Assembly: GCA_038503075.1 (NCBI GenBank)
Contig: JBCAML010000016.1
Span: 1,116,001-1,180,000 of the forward strand
DNA from: Gyromitra esculenta
Lineage: Eukaryota; Ascomycota; Pezizomycetes; Pezizales; Discinaceae
DNA length: 64,000 nt
Direction: 5' to 3'
The translations under genes were made by a program, and so were the position numbers. Every line of letters begins with the position of its first letter. The first letter of the stretch is position 1. Below the pieces are notes generated by a model, which was not told where the DNA came from, made no database searches, and saw only the letters and a program-made list of their open reading frames with translations. Positions 49,041 through 61,136 of this stretch are shown in pieces.

Positions 49041-50125
49041 ATTTGCTGGCTGGGGGGAGAGGTTTAGGGGATAGAGAAGAGATCAATCAAGATCTCAAGT
49101 TAAGGCAAGGCGAGGAAGTGCCAGAGAATCCGTTCTCTAAGACCATTGTATTTATACTCCAGCAGCAATTTCAATGCAGCAGAGCCGTGGAGAGCGCGCA
49201 GGCCTGCGTAACTGCAAATGGCAAAGCCACCAAATTTGAAGCTATCGTGGCTGATTTGCTGGCACTCCATACGCTGATAGCCGACAAACCACACACACGA
49301 ACAGCACTTAAGGGGTAAAGAAGAAGAAAAAGGAATATACACAAGAGCCCGTCAGGCTGGAGGTTAAAGCTCCCTGCGATGGTCCTACACGTGTATATAT
49401 TTTCCTCGAGGAAACGTTCAGATCAAGAGTGTCAATGGCGTGGGGGTAGAACTCTGAGCCGCATTTTGTTGTTCTGGCAATACCTGTTACCTTGTGTATG
49501 TAGTGGGGATTCTCAGGCGGTTTGGGCGCTCTGTGTTGCCTGGTGTTTTGTCCTGCCGCCAAGTCTGCTGGTGGCTTCTTGATCCTTTTTAGAGCAGTCG
49601 ACGGTGGTTTCCGCATCAAACCCATGGCCAGACTGTCCTGTCTAAGACTCCTGAATCGGGAGTTTACAGGCCATCGTGCTAAGTTTTACACGGACTGGGC
49701 GAGACATCTGTCACTGTCTCTTTGTTGAGACCAACGGGGGATATGTTCTCCTAATGCAGTGCAGCGTGATGGGGTTCAATGCAGACAAACAAAGGATGTA
49801 GAGAGAGACCAACGCCCCAGTCCACCTAGATGCAGAGGGCTACACCTGAGGCAAGAGCTTTTGCGAGTTGCCAGGGTGAAGTGCTGGGACAGTGGGGCCT
49901 CTCCAAGCTCTGGTGTGGGTGTTTTCACGGAGCGCAGTGCTACAGGCCAATGATCACTCCATGCAGGGACTAATTTGCGCTCTCGCCTTTGCGTGTGCAT
50001 CCCCTGTCAATTGGCAGTGGATCTGGCAGGTTTTGGAATGGTGGGGTAACTACAGTACCCTGGACGTCGCCTCACCACCAGGAACCCCACCAACCACCAC
50101 ACTCTCCACAAAACCGTCATCAACC
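49041..50125. promoter_or_regulatory. Divergent upstream region of the secreted-protein and UROD genes
   Basis: About 1.1 kb without a supported gene. Promoter elements of both flanking genes are expected here; only the TATA box listed separately is distinct. Confidence 0.45.
49149..49156 (-). promoter_or_regulatory. Putative TATA box of the secreted-protein gene
   Basis: TATAAATA on the minus strand, about 110 bp upstream of the ATG at 49040. A clear TATA is less common in housekeeping fungal genes and fits a regulated or strongly expressed secreted protein. Confidence 0.5.
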
Positions 50126-51520
50126 ATGCCCAAGAACTTTGAACCGCTTAAGAATGACTTGCTGCTGCGGGCTGCGAGAGGTATGCCTATCACTGCTGTC
50201 CTGGCTCTGGAATTGATGGACTGGGGTTTTCTGACTGCGTAAACAGGAGAGAAAGTCGAAAGACCACCCGTGTGGGTGATGCGTCAAGGTGATTTGAAAC
50301 CCTCTACGCCGAGTATTCAAGACGAAGGCTCTGGATGATGGACCATTCATTGCTCCTGCCCGTAAATACCAAACTGACGAATTCACGATGGGTCTAAAGC
50401 TGGTCGTTACCTTCCAGGTGAGTTTCCCTCCCTGTCTCCCACCTCCCCACCACCAACAAAAGGCCACCCGCCCCCCTCCTAGAATACCATGAAGCCAAAG
50501 GCACCCGCGACTTCTTCGCCGTCTGCCGCGACCCCGAAATCGCCTCCACGATCACCCTCCAACCCGTCGAACGCTATGCCGGCCTTCTCGACGCCGCCAT
50601 AATCTTCTGCGACATCCTCGTGATCCCACAGGCCCTCGGCATGGTCGTCGAAATGATCGACAAAAAGGGCCCCCATTTCCCCGAGCCCCTGCGGGTCCCG
50701 TCCGACATGGACAAGCTACGCAAGACCGTCGACGTGAAAGAGCAGCTCGGCTACGTCTTCGACGCCATCACGCTCACGCGCCAGAAGCTCGCTGGCCGCG
50801 TGCCGCTCCTGGGCTTCGTCGGCGCTCCCTGGACCCTGATGAGCTACATGATCGAGGGCGGCGGCAGCAAGATGTTTATCCACGCGAAAACATGGATCTT
50901 CAAGCACCCGGACGCGTCCAAGCTGCTGCTGCAGCGGATCACAGAGGTCTGCATCGAGTTTCTTGCGCAGCAGGTCGTTGCCGGTGCGCAGATGGTCCAG
51001 GTGTTTGATTCCTGGGCGGGCGAACTTGCTCCGCGGGATTTTGCGACCTTCGCGCTGCCGTACCTGCGTGCTATTGCGGAGCGCTTGCCGCGGCGCTTGA
51101 AGGAGCTCGGGCAGGATCCGGTGCCCATGACGGTGTTTGCGAAGGGGGCGTGGTATGCGCTGGATGAGCTGTGCGATTCGGGCTACCAGGTCGTCGGGCT
51201 GGATTGGCTCCATGATCCGGCGGAGGCATGCAGGATTGCGGCTGGAAGGGTTACTCTGCAGGGGAACTTTGATCCGAATATTTTGTATGGAGGGCGTGAA
51301 GCTATCACCCAGGCTGTCGAGAGGACGGTACCGGCTTTCGGCGGTGGGAAGCAGGGGTGGATTGTTAATCTTGGGCATGGTGAGTTTGGATAGTGGGGGT
51401 CTAGGGGGGTTGGGAGACGTGGGCTAATAGATGTTAGGGATCACGCCGTTTGTAGATCCGGAGGATCTGAAGTGGTTTTTTGAAGAGTGTCATAGAGTTG
51501 GTGGTGCTCACGGTGCTTAG
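50126..51520 (+). CDS. HEM12: Uroporphyrinogen decarboxylase
   Basis: Cytosolic enzyme converting uroporphyrinogen III to coproporphyrinogen III, the fifth step of haem biosynthesis. Exons: 50126-50180, 50247-50288, 50400-50417, 50483-51379 and 51438-51520, giving 364 aa, the normal length. The signature [20 protein letters not shown] is assembled from exons 2, 3 and 4; exon 3 is an 18-nt microexon supplying AGRYLP and so required for the catalytic Arg region. Exon 4 has [34 protein letters not shown] and [12 protein letters not shown]. The last exon gives [20 protein letters not shown]. The first exon reads [18 protein letters not shown]. Four short introns crowd the first 350 bp, while 82% of the coding length lies in exon 4. 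Confidence 0.96.
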
Positions 51521-51714
51521 ATCTTGTGTAAAGATGGATAATTCGTGTACTCTATCTACATATTAAAAAAAAAGCAAAGCAGGTTCTAGATTCTTGCCAC
51601 AGGGAAAAACGATTCGCTGGCTGACTGGAGCAATTCCAAAATATGTTCTTGGTATATTTCTCTACAGTCGCAAATTATAGCTAATTACATCCACAACCCC
51701 CACCAGCACTAACC

Positions 51715-52961
51715 CTAAAACAAAGCCTTCTTCAACTTCAAGCTCGCAATCTCAATCGCCCCTCTCGCCGCCGGCGTCGTAGAAAGCCCATTCAACATCA
51801 CAAAATCATGTATCGTCCCCTCGGCCCTGAAAACCGTAGTATACACTCCCGCAGCAGCCAGATGTCGAGCAAACTCCTCGCCCTCCTCCCTCAGCGGATC
51901 GACCTCAGACACAACCACCAGGGTCTCCGGAAAGCCCTCCAAGTCCTCCCTACCCGCCAACAGCGGACTCGCGAGGATCTCAGCCCGTCGCGAAGCATCC
52001 GGCGCCCACGCACCAACCATCCACCGGAGCGTCGCCGGGAGAAGACCAGGGCCGTCCGGGAAGAGCGCGTAGGTGTGCGACTCCCTACTGATGTCCGTGA
52101 CGGGGTAGAAGAGCACGTTATACAGCGGCAGCCGAGTCTTGCGCTGCAGCGAAAGGAGCACAACGGCAGTCGATATAGCACCTAGTGATGTTAGTATTCC
52201 CCCCCCCACACACACACCCACACACACGCTTGCTATCCGTGGTTGCTACTCACCACCAGCACTATCGCCAACGAACGCAACCCTTTCGGAATCAAAGCCG
52301 CGGGTTGCTCCATTTGCATACAGCCATTGAACAGCCGCGTAAGCCTGCTCGATGGGCACTGGATATTGCGCCTCGGGGGACGGCGTGTAGTAGATGAAGA
52401 ACACGCCCGCGCCCGTCTCTTCCACGAGGTCTAGCACGAGCCGTTGGTGCGTGATTGGGCTGCCGAGAATCCACCCGCCGCCTGGAGATACAGCGATATG
52501 GTTAGCTACATGTAGTTATTGGTCTGCTGGAGGGGTGGGGTTTGGTGGGGTGGGGTTTGGTGGGGGAGGGGGTTTGCTTGCTAACCGTGGACATAGACCA
52601 GCGCTGGCACTAGCTCTTTACTCCCCTTCGGCCTGTAGGTGTGGATGTTGACGCTGCCGGTTGGCCCAACGGGGATGTCGAAGGTGTCGTAGTCGACCGA
52701 GTCTAGAGAGGGATTGGTAGCTGCCTGAGCGTCTTGGAGGAATGCTCGAGCGGCGGGAACGGAGAGTGTGTATATTGGGGGGTTTCCGGCACCGGCGTCA
52801 ACGAAGGCCTGGGTTGTGGGGTCGAGCGGTGGGGTCGGGATGGTGGTCATGTTTTCGGGGTGGTGGTGGTGGGTGTGGGGACTATGTGGAATTGATAATG
52901 CCGTGGTGGGGATTAGAGATAAGAGTGATAGAAGCAGTGTTCTTGAGGAAAGCAACATCAT
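51715..52961 (-). CDS. Secreted alpha/beta-hydrolase, HSL (hormone-sensitive lipase) family esterase
   Basis: Three exons: 52961-52586, 52481-52254 and 52181-51715, giving 356 aa. The start at 52961 opens a signal peptide (MMLLSSRTLLLSLLSLIPTT). HSL-family hallmarks are complete. The oxyanion-hole HGGGW (125-129) is assembled across intron 1, with preceding PALVYVH. The nucleophile motif GDSAGG has Ser199 and is split by intron 2. The acid is likely Asp296 (EVDPL) and the base His326 (TIHDF). Such enzymes hydrolyse short acyl or aryl esters (arylacetamide deacetylase-like); the substrate cannot be told. A His-rich stretch (HTHHHH) follows the signal peptide. It converges on the UROD gene, with only 194 bp between stop codons. 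TACATGTA occurs in intron 1 (52507). Confidence 0.93.
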
Positions 52962-53550
52962 GGGGGGGGGGAGGAGATTGGAGGAGGGGTTTATATGTTT
53001 TTCAGTCGGGCTCTCTGAATATGATTGGTCTTCTTTGCGCTGCTGGATTGGAATTTCTCGAGACAACCCTTTCGAAATATATATATGTGCGCTTTTATGA
53101 TTGTATACTGGTACACTGTGAGTATCTGCTCTAGGGCTTACTCGCTAGATGGATACGGTAGAGTACGTCAGACTGCAGGCACCCTGGCTGCTTATTGGGT
53201 GCTTTTGTCTGTTTGTAATCCTTGCATTGCTTACCCTAGCCCGGTTCGCGAGATGGTGCAGTGTGCTATTGGTGCAGAATTAGGCTTTTTTTTGGATTAC
53301 TACTCCAGCTATTATTTGCCATTTCGGGGACTTTTTCCCTTCGAGAACACTAATGGAATTAAGATCGTATGTCCTATTCACTGGGATGTATCTTTGCTAG
53401 CGTGCGCTTTTAACTTAGATTGGTATTTGCATTTTAGCTATTTGAGTAGTGACATTGGTACTAACAGTGATATCGCCGCACACATATTTGACAGGTACAT
53501 GAGCCTAGACTAATTTATGCTTAAGAGAAGTTAGTCATGCTGCTACTTTG
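52962..53550. other. Intergenic
   Basis: Upstream of the esterase and downstream of MSH1. A TATAAA on the minus strand (52990-52995) lies only 30 bp before the esterase ATG. A 162-codon open frame on the + strand (from 53025, no proper ATG) is judged chance. Confidence 0.5.
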
Positions 53551-56500
53551 TTACTCATCAGCCGGCCGTTCCGACCCCCCTGCAACCACAAGCGGGCTGC
53601 CATTGTTACTTGCGGCGGCCTGCCTCAATAAAATTTCCTCTGCGATCCGAATCGTGCTCTCGGGAATTCCTAAGCGGATTTATCAATTAACGCATAGGAC
53701 CGGGAAGGACGAAAGGAATAGCAGGATATCCCAAACCCGAGATTGCCCCGAATTCACACATACCTGCAAGCCTAGCCACCTTTAGTGCATGCGATCGTGT
53801 ATTGACTCCTCTGCGCAGACTATGGATGAAGGCGAAAGATCCATCGGCAGCTTCTTCGAGATCGGTGCAGTAGCAACCCACGCTATCGAGTTCTGCTACC
53901 ATCTCACCAAGCTGATGAAAGTGAGTTGCGAATAGTGCACGGGAGCGGTTGACAGTGTTGAGATGGTGTAGACAAGCATAAGCTATGGCTAATCCGTCTG
54001 CTGGAGTGGTTCCTCGTCCGACTTCGTCCATAATAACCTAGAGGTGTGGTTGGTTAGTATTTTTCTCTGTGAGTTTGGATGTTACTCAGGGATCATACGA
54101 ATGATCTCGGCGTGGCTTGCTTCAAGATTTGTGCGGTCTCCAGCATCTCAACCATGAATGTGGATTGATCTCGGAATAGATTATCTGCAGACCCAACCTG
54201 GTTTTTGGTGTTAACTCTAGATCCTTGACCCCCAAATCGAAAGAGAAAGAGATACCCTGCTAAATACTCTATCCACGATCCCAATCTCTGCATGTTCTGC
54301 TGGCACAAACGAACCAATTTGTGCCAAGATTGAAATCAATGCGTTCTGCCTGAGGAACGTGCTCTTTCCCGCCATATTCGGTCTTCGTTCCTCAATTCAT
54401 TAGCAAAATAGAGATCTGCGTTTTGAAACCGCAGGGGGATTATGTGAGTAGAGTTTACCCGGTAATGAGCCATAGCCTCTCCTTATCACCAACAAAGCAA
54501 TCATTCGAGGTGAATGTTCTTCCTTTTTCTTGTAGCCCGGCTTCAACCATCGAATGCCGTCCACCAATAACCTTATGTGCAACCCTATTAACAGTCAAAC
54601 TCCCTTCCAACACAATAAAAAGGCTAGGAAGGTTTCAGGGATATGTTAGTACCCTAAGTTCAAGATAGGTCTGACAAGATCCTGTTCCTGCGCCAACACA
54701 GCGAATGAGCAGGCAACATCTAGTTGGTCTAGAACACTAGCATTCCTGCGAAGTTTTACTAGGACTTTGAGAACCTATTCCCACGCGCAGAAGTATATGA
54801 GTATTAAGTATATGAAACTTTTTGAGTACCTGAGATTCCCAGAAGGAAGAGGGGCAATGATAACTTACGTCTTCCCGAATGCTTCTAAACACCTCTTGTT
54901 CCTCGCCTCTAATTTGCTGTCTCATCAAGTCCATATTACATCCTAGCTCTGTCCACTCCTGCAACCCACTCCATCAATATCAATAATTACAAGAAGTTTC
55001 AACGTTCCTGAGTAGCCAGATGTAGAAAATTGATTGGGATCGTTACCGGGAGGTGAAAAGACATCGTGCTTCTACTCGAGCTGACTGTTCTCGCATGGTC
55101 TATTTTAGAGATTTTTAAGTTCATATCCTTTCCCTTGACGTGGCAGATGTGACCCAATCCTGGCGTCCATCTCAACGATAATGTTTGGGCTCCTAGAGAA
55201 ATATAAGAATTATTAGTAGGTAAAAGCTCAAAAAAAACCCCCCATCAGTAGAAAGGTAAGTGTTTGGGGGCTGGTGTTACCAAGGGTAGTTTGCAGTTTA
55301 TCCTCAAGCTTATCCTTTTGCTGTTCTAATTTTTTTAGTCGCTTGTGGAGCGACAGAAGCGTCCGTGATGCACTGAATTATCACAAAAAGTCTTCTCTCG
55401 GGAGGGATGACCCTCCAAGAACACATTAATGAATAAGCAATTTGTTGTTTTGAAATAAATTAGAATGAAACCAAAGCATTTTTTTTGTTTTTCAATTCGC
55501 AAGGTTATGGCTTCTCAAACCTTTTTTGCATTATCCAAGATTCTTGTTTCTCCGCGTCCTTTTGGCTGAGCATCTTGCGCCCTTTCACTGCCGTCGCCTC
55601 TGACTTTTTCTTGGCCTTGGCTCGCGCCTTAACTCCTTCGCTCCCCTCCTCCAGCTCGACCACTGCTTGCGCCATTTGTACCATCTCCGCAACTTCGGAT
55701 TCTTCTATTCTTTGTCGCTGCATTAAACCTTCCTCGTCAATGGAGTTAGCAATCCTTTCTGCGAGTTTATGTGGAATGTCGAGCTTGTCGAGTAAAGCCT
55801 TCATGCTCTCTTGGTGATGGCTCGCTGAATCTTCTTTGGCATTATATGTGTGACTGCTCACTAACAGTTCATCGATTGCTCGTGTGACTTCGATAGTGCG
55901 TGCAAGAGCGATTAGATCGTCAGCGTTGCCCCTACCCAGTGAAAACTTTTGAACAATTCTCTGTGAGTCGTGACTCTTCTTTAATAGGCGTACAACTCCC
56001 TCTCTTAGCGGTACATCGTAAAGAAAGGTTTCGACCAAGTTAAGCCTGCTGTCAATCAAACTGACCGAGGTTACCGGAGAAGCTATGGTGAAAATATGGA
56101 TCAAAAAATTAATTCCTATGAAAATAGAAGCCTAATCTCGAACGACATATTCGGAGTACAAGACAAGGTAGAGGGAGTAATATCGGGTGACATACTTAGC
56201 CAACTGGCTAGCAATCTAGCTCCTGATTTGGTCGCGGTCCTCTTGACCGTGTGTAGTAAACTCCCCCTCAACAAACTATCTCTCAGGGTAATTTTGATTT
56301 CCAGATTCCTCATTGAGTTAGCATCAATCAGCATGGTATCGTGAATAGTCTTCCTTATTGGTGGCTGGAGCTTCATATGCATGCCCGGTAGCCTGGCTTG
56401 GGCATAATCTAATAGAATATTGCCTGCCTGGACTTCTTGTTTGCTCAAGGACGTAATCGTATCTTGCGGAACGGAAGCCTCTAACATCCTTTTCCAATCG

Positions 56501-57550
56501 GCTACTGAATCAAGAGGAGCTGGATCGCCTCTCATTCTTGATACCGGGTGATAAGTTATGAAATATCCATCCCTACGTAGATCTTCTGCTAGCTCCCTTT
56601 GTTTTGTTTCGCTGATTTTCGGATCTTCTTGGCGGAGTACAATTTCGCGAGGGCCAATTCTAGCGATATCGCCGCTTAACATTCCAATCGTACTCTCTTG
56701 TGTGAAAAAATCTCCTGTTGAGAGATCGAGCCAAGCAAGCCCTACCTCTAAGTCCAGTGGTGATAATAGCGACGAGCCCGGCGGTGATGCCACAGCAAGC
56801 AAAAAGTTGTTCTCATAAGGATCCATGAATTTCTCGTCGATTAGAGTTCCTGGAGTGATAATTCTCGAAACTCTTCTGTCAAACAAAAGACCCCCTTTCT
56901 CTGGGTTGTGAAACTCCTCGCTAATAGCGACATATCGGCCAAGGTCCTGGACGAGAATCTTCAAGAAACGGTCTAATTGGAAGAATGGAAAGCCTGCCTA
57001 AAATAACCGTAATTAGCATTTATTTTTAGATAAAATTTAGAATTTCCCGAGTAGAGCTGATATAACATACCATTGAAACAGCACCCGCGTTGGTTCTCTT
57101 CTTTGCTATCTTCAGCCCCAACAACGGTGCCACCTCATCTGCGTGCTCGAAATAAAGCTCATAGAAGCCCCCAACACGTGTCAATAAAACACACCGAGAG
57201 AATCTTCGCATATTGTTTCTGGCCTGCTGAATAACAGTTGGATACTCTACGCCCCCTTCTTCGGGGAGGGGTGGAAGTCCTTCGCCTCCTAGAGGCCCCT
57301 GTGGAAGTTCTTTCAATTTTACCGTCGATTCTCGTTTGGCACCTCGTTGCCATGGTACTTGTGGGCTCTGTGGGGTGCCTATCTGCCATTGACATATTGG
57401 CGATGATACTGGCGCTTGAACCCGGTCGAAGATGAGCTGTTTAGTGCCGAGTAGGCCTGTGCGAGGACTGGCTTTGGTCCCGCAGCAGTGAAAATTCCGC
57501 GAGTGTAAATACAATCTTCGAGAACGCGAAGCAGCTATTGTTGAGCGCAT
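53551..57550 (-). CDS. MSH1: Mitochondrial DNA mismatch repair protein Msh1 (MutS family)
   Basis: MutS homologue that binds mismatches in mitochondrial DNA and maintains the mitochondrial genome. Twelve exons: 57550-57071, 56997-56196, 56082-55521, 55372-55281, 55192-55047, 54958-54869, 54774-54653, 54584-54459, 54382-54256, 54197-54099, 54037-53764 and 53669-53551, giving 1012 aa. An Arg/Ser-rich mitochondrial presequence ([20 protein letters not shown]) comes first. Domain I has the mismatch-reading [20 protein letters not shown]. Family blocks follow, such as [17 protein letters not shown] and [16 protein letters not shown]. The ATPase has Walker [10 protein letters not shown] (807-815), split between exons, and Walker B VIMDE (883-887), then [12 protein letters not shown] and [13 protein letters not shown]. 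The short C-terminal exon ([15 protein letters not shown]) fits other Msh1 ends. All 11 junctions keep frame and conserved text, so the gene looks intact despite many apparent stops in its introns. Confidence 0.94.
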
Positions 57551-58199
57551 TCTGTGTGCTGTCGTCGTTTTCAGTGAGCTTCACGGCTTTCGTGAAACTT
57601 CAACGAATGGCAGATTGTTGATGCGAGGTCAAGGATCAATAACCCTAACCCTAGTTATCGGATTACATCCATTCTCACTCGTCGCAGAAACTCAGGGATT
57701 TCTGTTTTGTTGTTTATTCATTAGGTACATTCAACCCAGAGGTTATAGTACTCTTAAAAACCAAATACCAAAACTCGCAAGAAAATAAATAAATAAAACA
57801 AAAACCCAAAACAAAAACCACATGCACACTCCAGAACCCTTGGAACCCAGCTTTTAACTAAACTACACCGTTCAACCAAAATCCTCCCCTCTTACTATTT
57901 TTCCCCAATGGATGCAGTCTCAGACAGCGTCGTACCCTCAGAAAGGCGGTCTCATTGCTTTGACTCATCCACCGATCTCCAAATCTCCCATACCTATTCT
58001 CACTACTTCCTCTCTTTCATCTTCCAGTCCCTGCCCCCTCGCTCCTCCTCTTTTCTCCACAATTTTTTTTCACAGCTTTACCGCCCATCTTGCATCCTCC
58101 ATAGTATATAACAACCTTTTCTTATCGGATTTCTCTGTTTCGAAAATATTCAGACAAAGTATTTATCGAAAATCTCTAGCGCACGTTATTCAACTAGAT
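57551..58199. other. Intergenic between MSH1 and the AAA gene
   Basis: No gene. Contains a telomere-like motif (57640-57654, listed separately) about 90 bp upstream of the MSH1 start, then A/C- and C/T-rich DNA forming the 3' flank of the AAA gene. Confidence 0.5.
57640..57654. promoter_or_regulatory. Telobox-like motif upstream of MSH1
   Basis: TAACCCTAACCCTAG, two units of the TTAGGG-type telomeric repeat, about 90-105 bp upstream of the MSH1 ATG. Teloboxes act in fungal and plant promoters; two units could also be chance or a scar. Confidence 0.4.
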
Positions 58200-61136
58200 C
58201 TATCTAAGTCCATTCGCACCGGCCCAATCCTCATTTGTATGACCATTAATGTCCTTCAAGTAAGTCGTGAAATCATCCGTAATGCCAACAACCTGTTTAA
58301 GGTGACGCCACCCTAAATCTTCACCTTGATACTGAGCTAACGCTTTTGCTACTCTTATTGCATTCCTTATTTGCCTTCCGTTAAAATCTTTCCTGGCTAA
58401 AATGGTAGTATGGGCTTTAATATCGTCCATATCCGTTGTTTCCTCATCCAGCATTTCAATAAAATTGTGCCAAATCTGCTTCCGAGACTTTTCATCAAGA
58501 GCTGGAAAGCGAATAGCAACATGCATACGTGATTGAAAAGCTTCGTCGAAAGCTGTAAGACCACTCGTTAGAATGTTGGAATAAAAAAAGTCTTAGCTAG
58601 GTACTTACTTCCGACTCTGGTAGTTGTAAGAAATAGAATGCCTTGGTAATACTCAAGAACACGGAGGAAAACTATTCACCACCGATTGTCAGGTTTGCGC
58701 TATCTATAGGATGAAGGATTCTGCCAAAAAAAAAGAGAAAAGAAAAATACCGGATACTAAGCTATTACGCTGTAGATCATTTTGTCCCCTTTCTTCCAAG
58801 AAAACATCGGCTTCATCTAGAAGTAATACTGCATCCCATATACCAGCAAGAAAGAATACTGTGTTCAAATATTTCTCAACTGCAACAGCCTCCGTTCCGA
58901 TATCACCACACGTGACTCTATATAGAGGTCTCTCGGCAAACTCTGCGACACTCTCTACAATCGTCCAAGATATGTCAGTTACCAAGATCTCATTTTCCGA
59001 CGTTTATCATATTTTACCGGCTGCCAAAGTTTTCCCGACTCCTGGGGGGCCATGCAAAAGCTATTAGTTGAGGGATTAGCAACAGTCACGCCCTTATGAA
59101 ATTGATGTTTCGTACAGATATCACCCCATTTCCTTTATCGGCGATTATATCTTCTGCTTTTGCTCCCGATGTGTGGGAATGGACAAGAGCACGAACGAGA
59201 TTCTTCTGTTTCTCTGCGAGAACGAGTTGCTCAAAGGCCTTCTTATTCCATTGTATCGGGGATAAATTATCGACGTTCAATTTCACTTCGCGATTGCGTT
59301 AGACAAACTAATCACGTATATATATAACTTGAATACTGACGCCAAATCTTGTCTTTCATGAAGTATCCATAGACAAAACACGGAAGCATTAAAAGTTGTT
59401 CCTCGGTCAGGGCTCGGTCTTGAGGAATATTGTCGAAATTGCTATATTTTTGGTTTCCGTAATACATAGAATCAAAAGAGCTACCGGGTTCGCCGTAGAA
59501 CTTTTCCTGCTGATCGTTTGGATGTATCCGTCGATATGTAGCCAGATCGATCATAACGCGCGCATTGGTCTTTTCACAGTTTTAGTTAGAGACGGGACAT
59601 CTGCTTGTTACGTATACAGGCGCAGCAAGACAAACGAATTTCCTGGTCGATCCATACTGAAAACCGTTATATGTTCTAGCAGATGGATGTTAACGTGGAT
59701 CACATGGCTATAGGAAATGGAATTGGCGAAAATATGGGAAGTAGTCTAACGAACCTATAGGCTTGCTTGCGCACAGCATAATACTTTCTTCCTCTCCGTA
59801 CTAGCTTCCCTCTAGTTTCTATCGCTGATTTTTCGGGGGCAAAACGTATGGGATAGGCGGACAAAGTTATGATACTGCGAGTACCTTCAAACCTCGAGAT
59901 AGCTAATCTGTTCAATACACGCTTAAATATGTGTCCATCATAGCTCATAGTCCAACACTTAATGGAAAGATCCCCCAATAAGTACTGCGTGTCGGGAGTA
60001 ACTATTCCCATACATATGTATGCTTGTATGTTGTCCGTCTCAGATGTATGTATTATCGTATCACCCGGTCGGAAGATCATTGGTAACTGTTCAAAGGAAA
60101 CTTGACTAGCTTCGAGATTTAATTTATACATCCGGAGCTCTTCTTTCAACTCCCCGTGAAAGAAGTTTAGAAAAAGATCAAGATCAATCTCTGTTTCCTC
60201 ATCTACATCCTCCGATAATTGAAGATTTAACAAGTATTCCCAGCGATGGTATAACGCCGTATATGGAGGGACTAATTCAATTTGACCGTTGCTAGTATAC
60301 CTCAAATCGCCGTAGTAGTCAAATGCATCCCGAAAGGCTTTTATGAGATGACTTGATACGATGCTAATGGTTCTATACGTAAATTCCGAGGCCTCATTAA
60401 CCCGCTGGGTGACGATGAGGGTTGGTAAACCACTGCTTTGTTTGTTCATGGCAGGAACAGTGACCTGCAGTTCTCGTACGTCTCGTACATCTTTAACCCC
60501 CTGATTATTCCGAGTAGGATCAGGAGGAACTTTCCGATATTCAATTTTATATTGAATTCGTATATTTTGCGGCGGAGCCTCCGTAGCTAGTGTCGGAGCA
60601 TCACCGCCACCAATAGTAACCTCCTGATATGGATCAACGAAAGCGGATCCCGAGATATCTCGGGCGATTGGGGTAGGTGATTTATCCCGAGTGTAAGTGT
60701 TGGGGAGGTTGGCTGATTTGGGGGGGTGATTCTCTGCGGGTGCCTCCTCATCCAAAGGATTTAGGTCCGTATCTTGAGATTCACTAGTTGATTTGGCAGC
60801 AGATTTCAGAATCGAAACCTCTTTTTCCAGTTTGCTCACTCTACCGATCAGTTCGTTTAAGTAAGAGTAGTGATACCAAAGAGCAGGATTGGCAATGCTG
60901 CCTAATTTCCGAACTCCAGATAGTGAGTTCTCTGAAGCAGATCTAGGATGGTCAAATCTCTCATCCGACTCATATGGAGAGGCTGGGGATATGAAACGAC
61001 TGCGAAGGATATCCCGGGAGGTTTTCCGGCCCCTTCTCAATGTGTTCTCATGATCTAGCTGTGCTGTGCCTTCTTCGATATCATCAGTTAGTTCTGTAGG
61101 CAGTACTCCAGTAAGATCCTTAGACATCGTGGCCAT
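58200..61136 (-). CDS. AAA+ ATPase with N-terminal DUF7025
   Basis: Fungal-expanded AAA ATPase family of unknown substrate. Eight exons: 61136-59755, 59675-59612, 59569-59341, 59285-59116, 59060-59018, 58954-58751, 58671-58609 and 58552-58200, giving 835 aa. Residues 1-190 are polar with a short coiled coil (YSYLNELIGRVSKLEKEVSI). DUF7025 (about 200-500) shows QLPMIFRPGDTIIH, then RGRKYYAVRKQAYRTYNG and ARVMIDLATYRRIHPN. The AAA core has Walker A GPPGVGKT (619-626), PLYRVTCGDIGTEA, Walker B VLLLDEADVFLEER (672-685), ILFLTTTRVGTFDEAFQSR (sensor/Arg-finger region) and RKDFNGRQIRNAIRVAKAL. A 43-nt exon carries Walker A. It starts MATMSKDL, so an ATG at 61127 is an alternative. Codon use is AT-rich, unlike the GC-rich genes at 46-52 kb. 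Product looks intact. Confidence 0.92.

Noticed and set aside
53025..53513. 162-codon open frame on the + strand between the esterase and MSH1
   Set aside because: No ATG at its start, no recognisable motif, aromatic-rich AT-driven composition, and it overlaps the esterase promoter and MSH1 3' flank.
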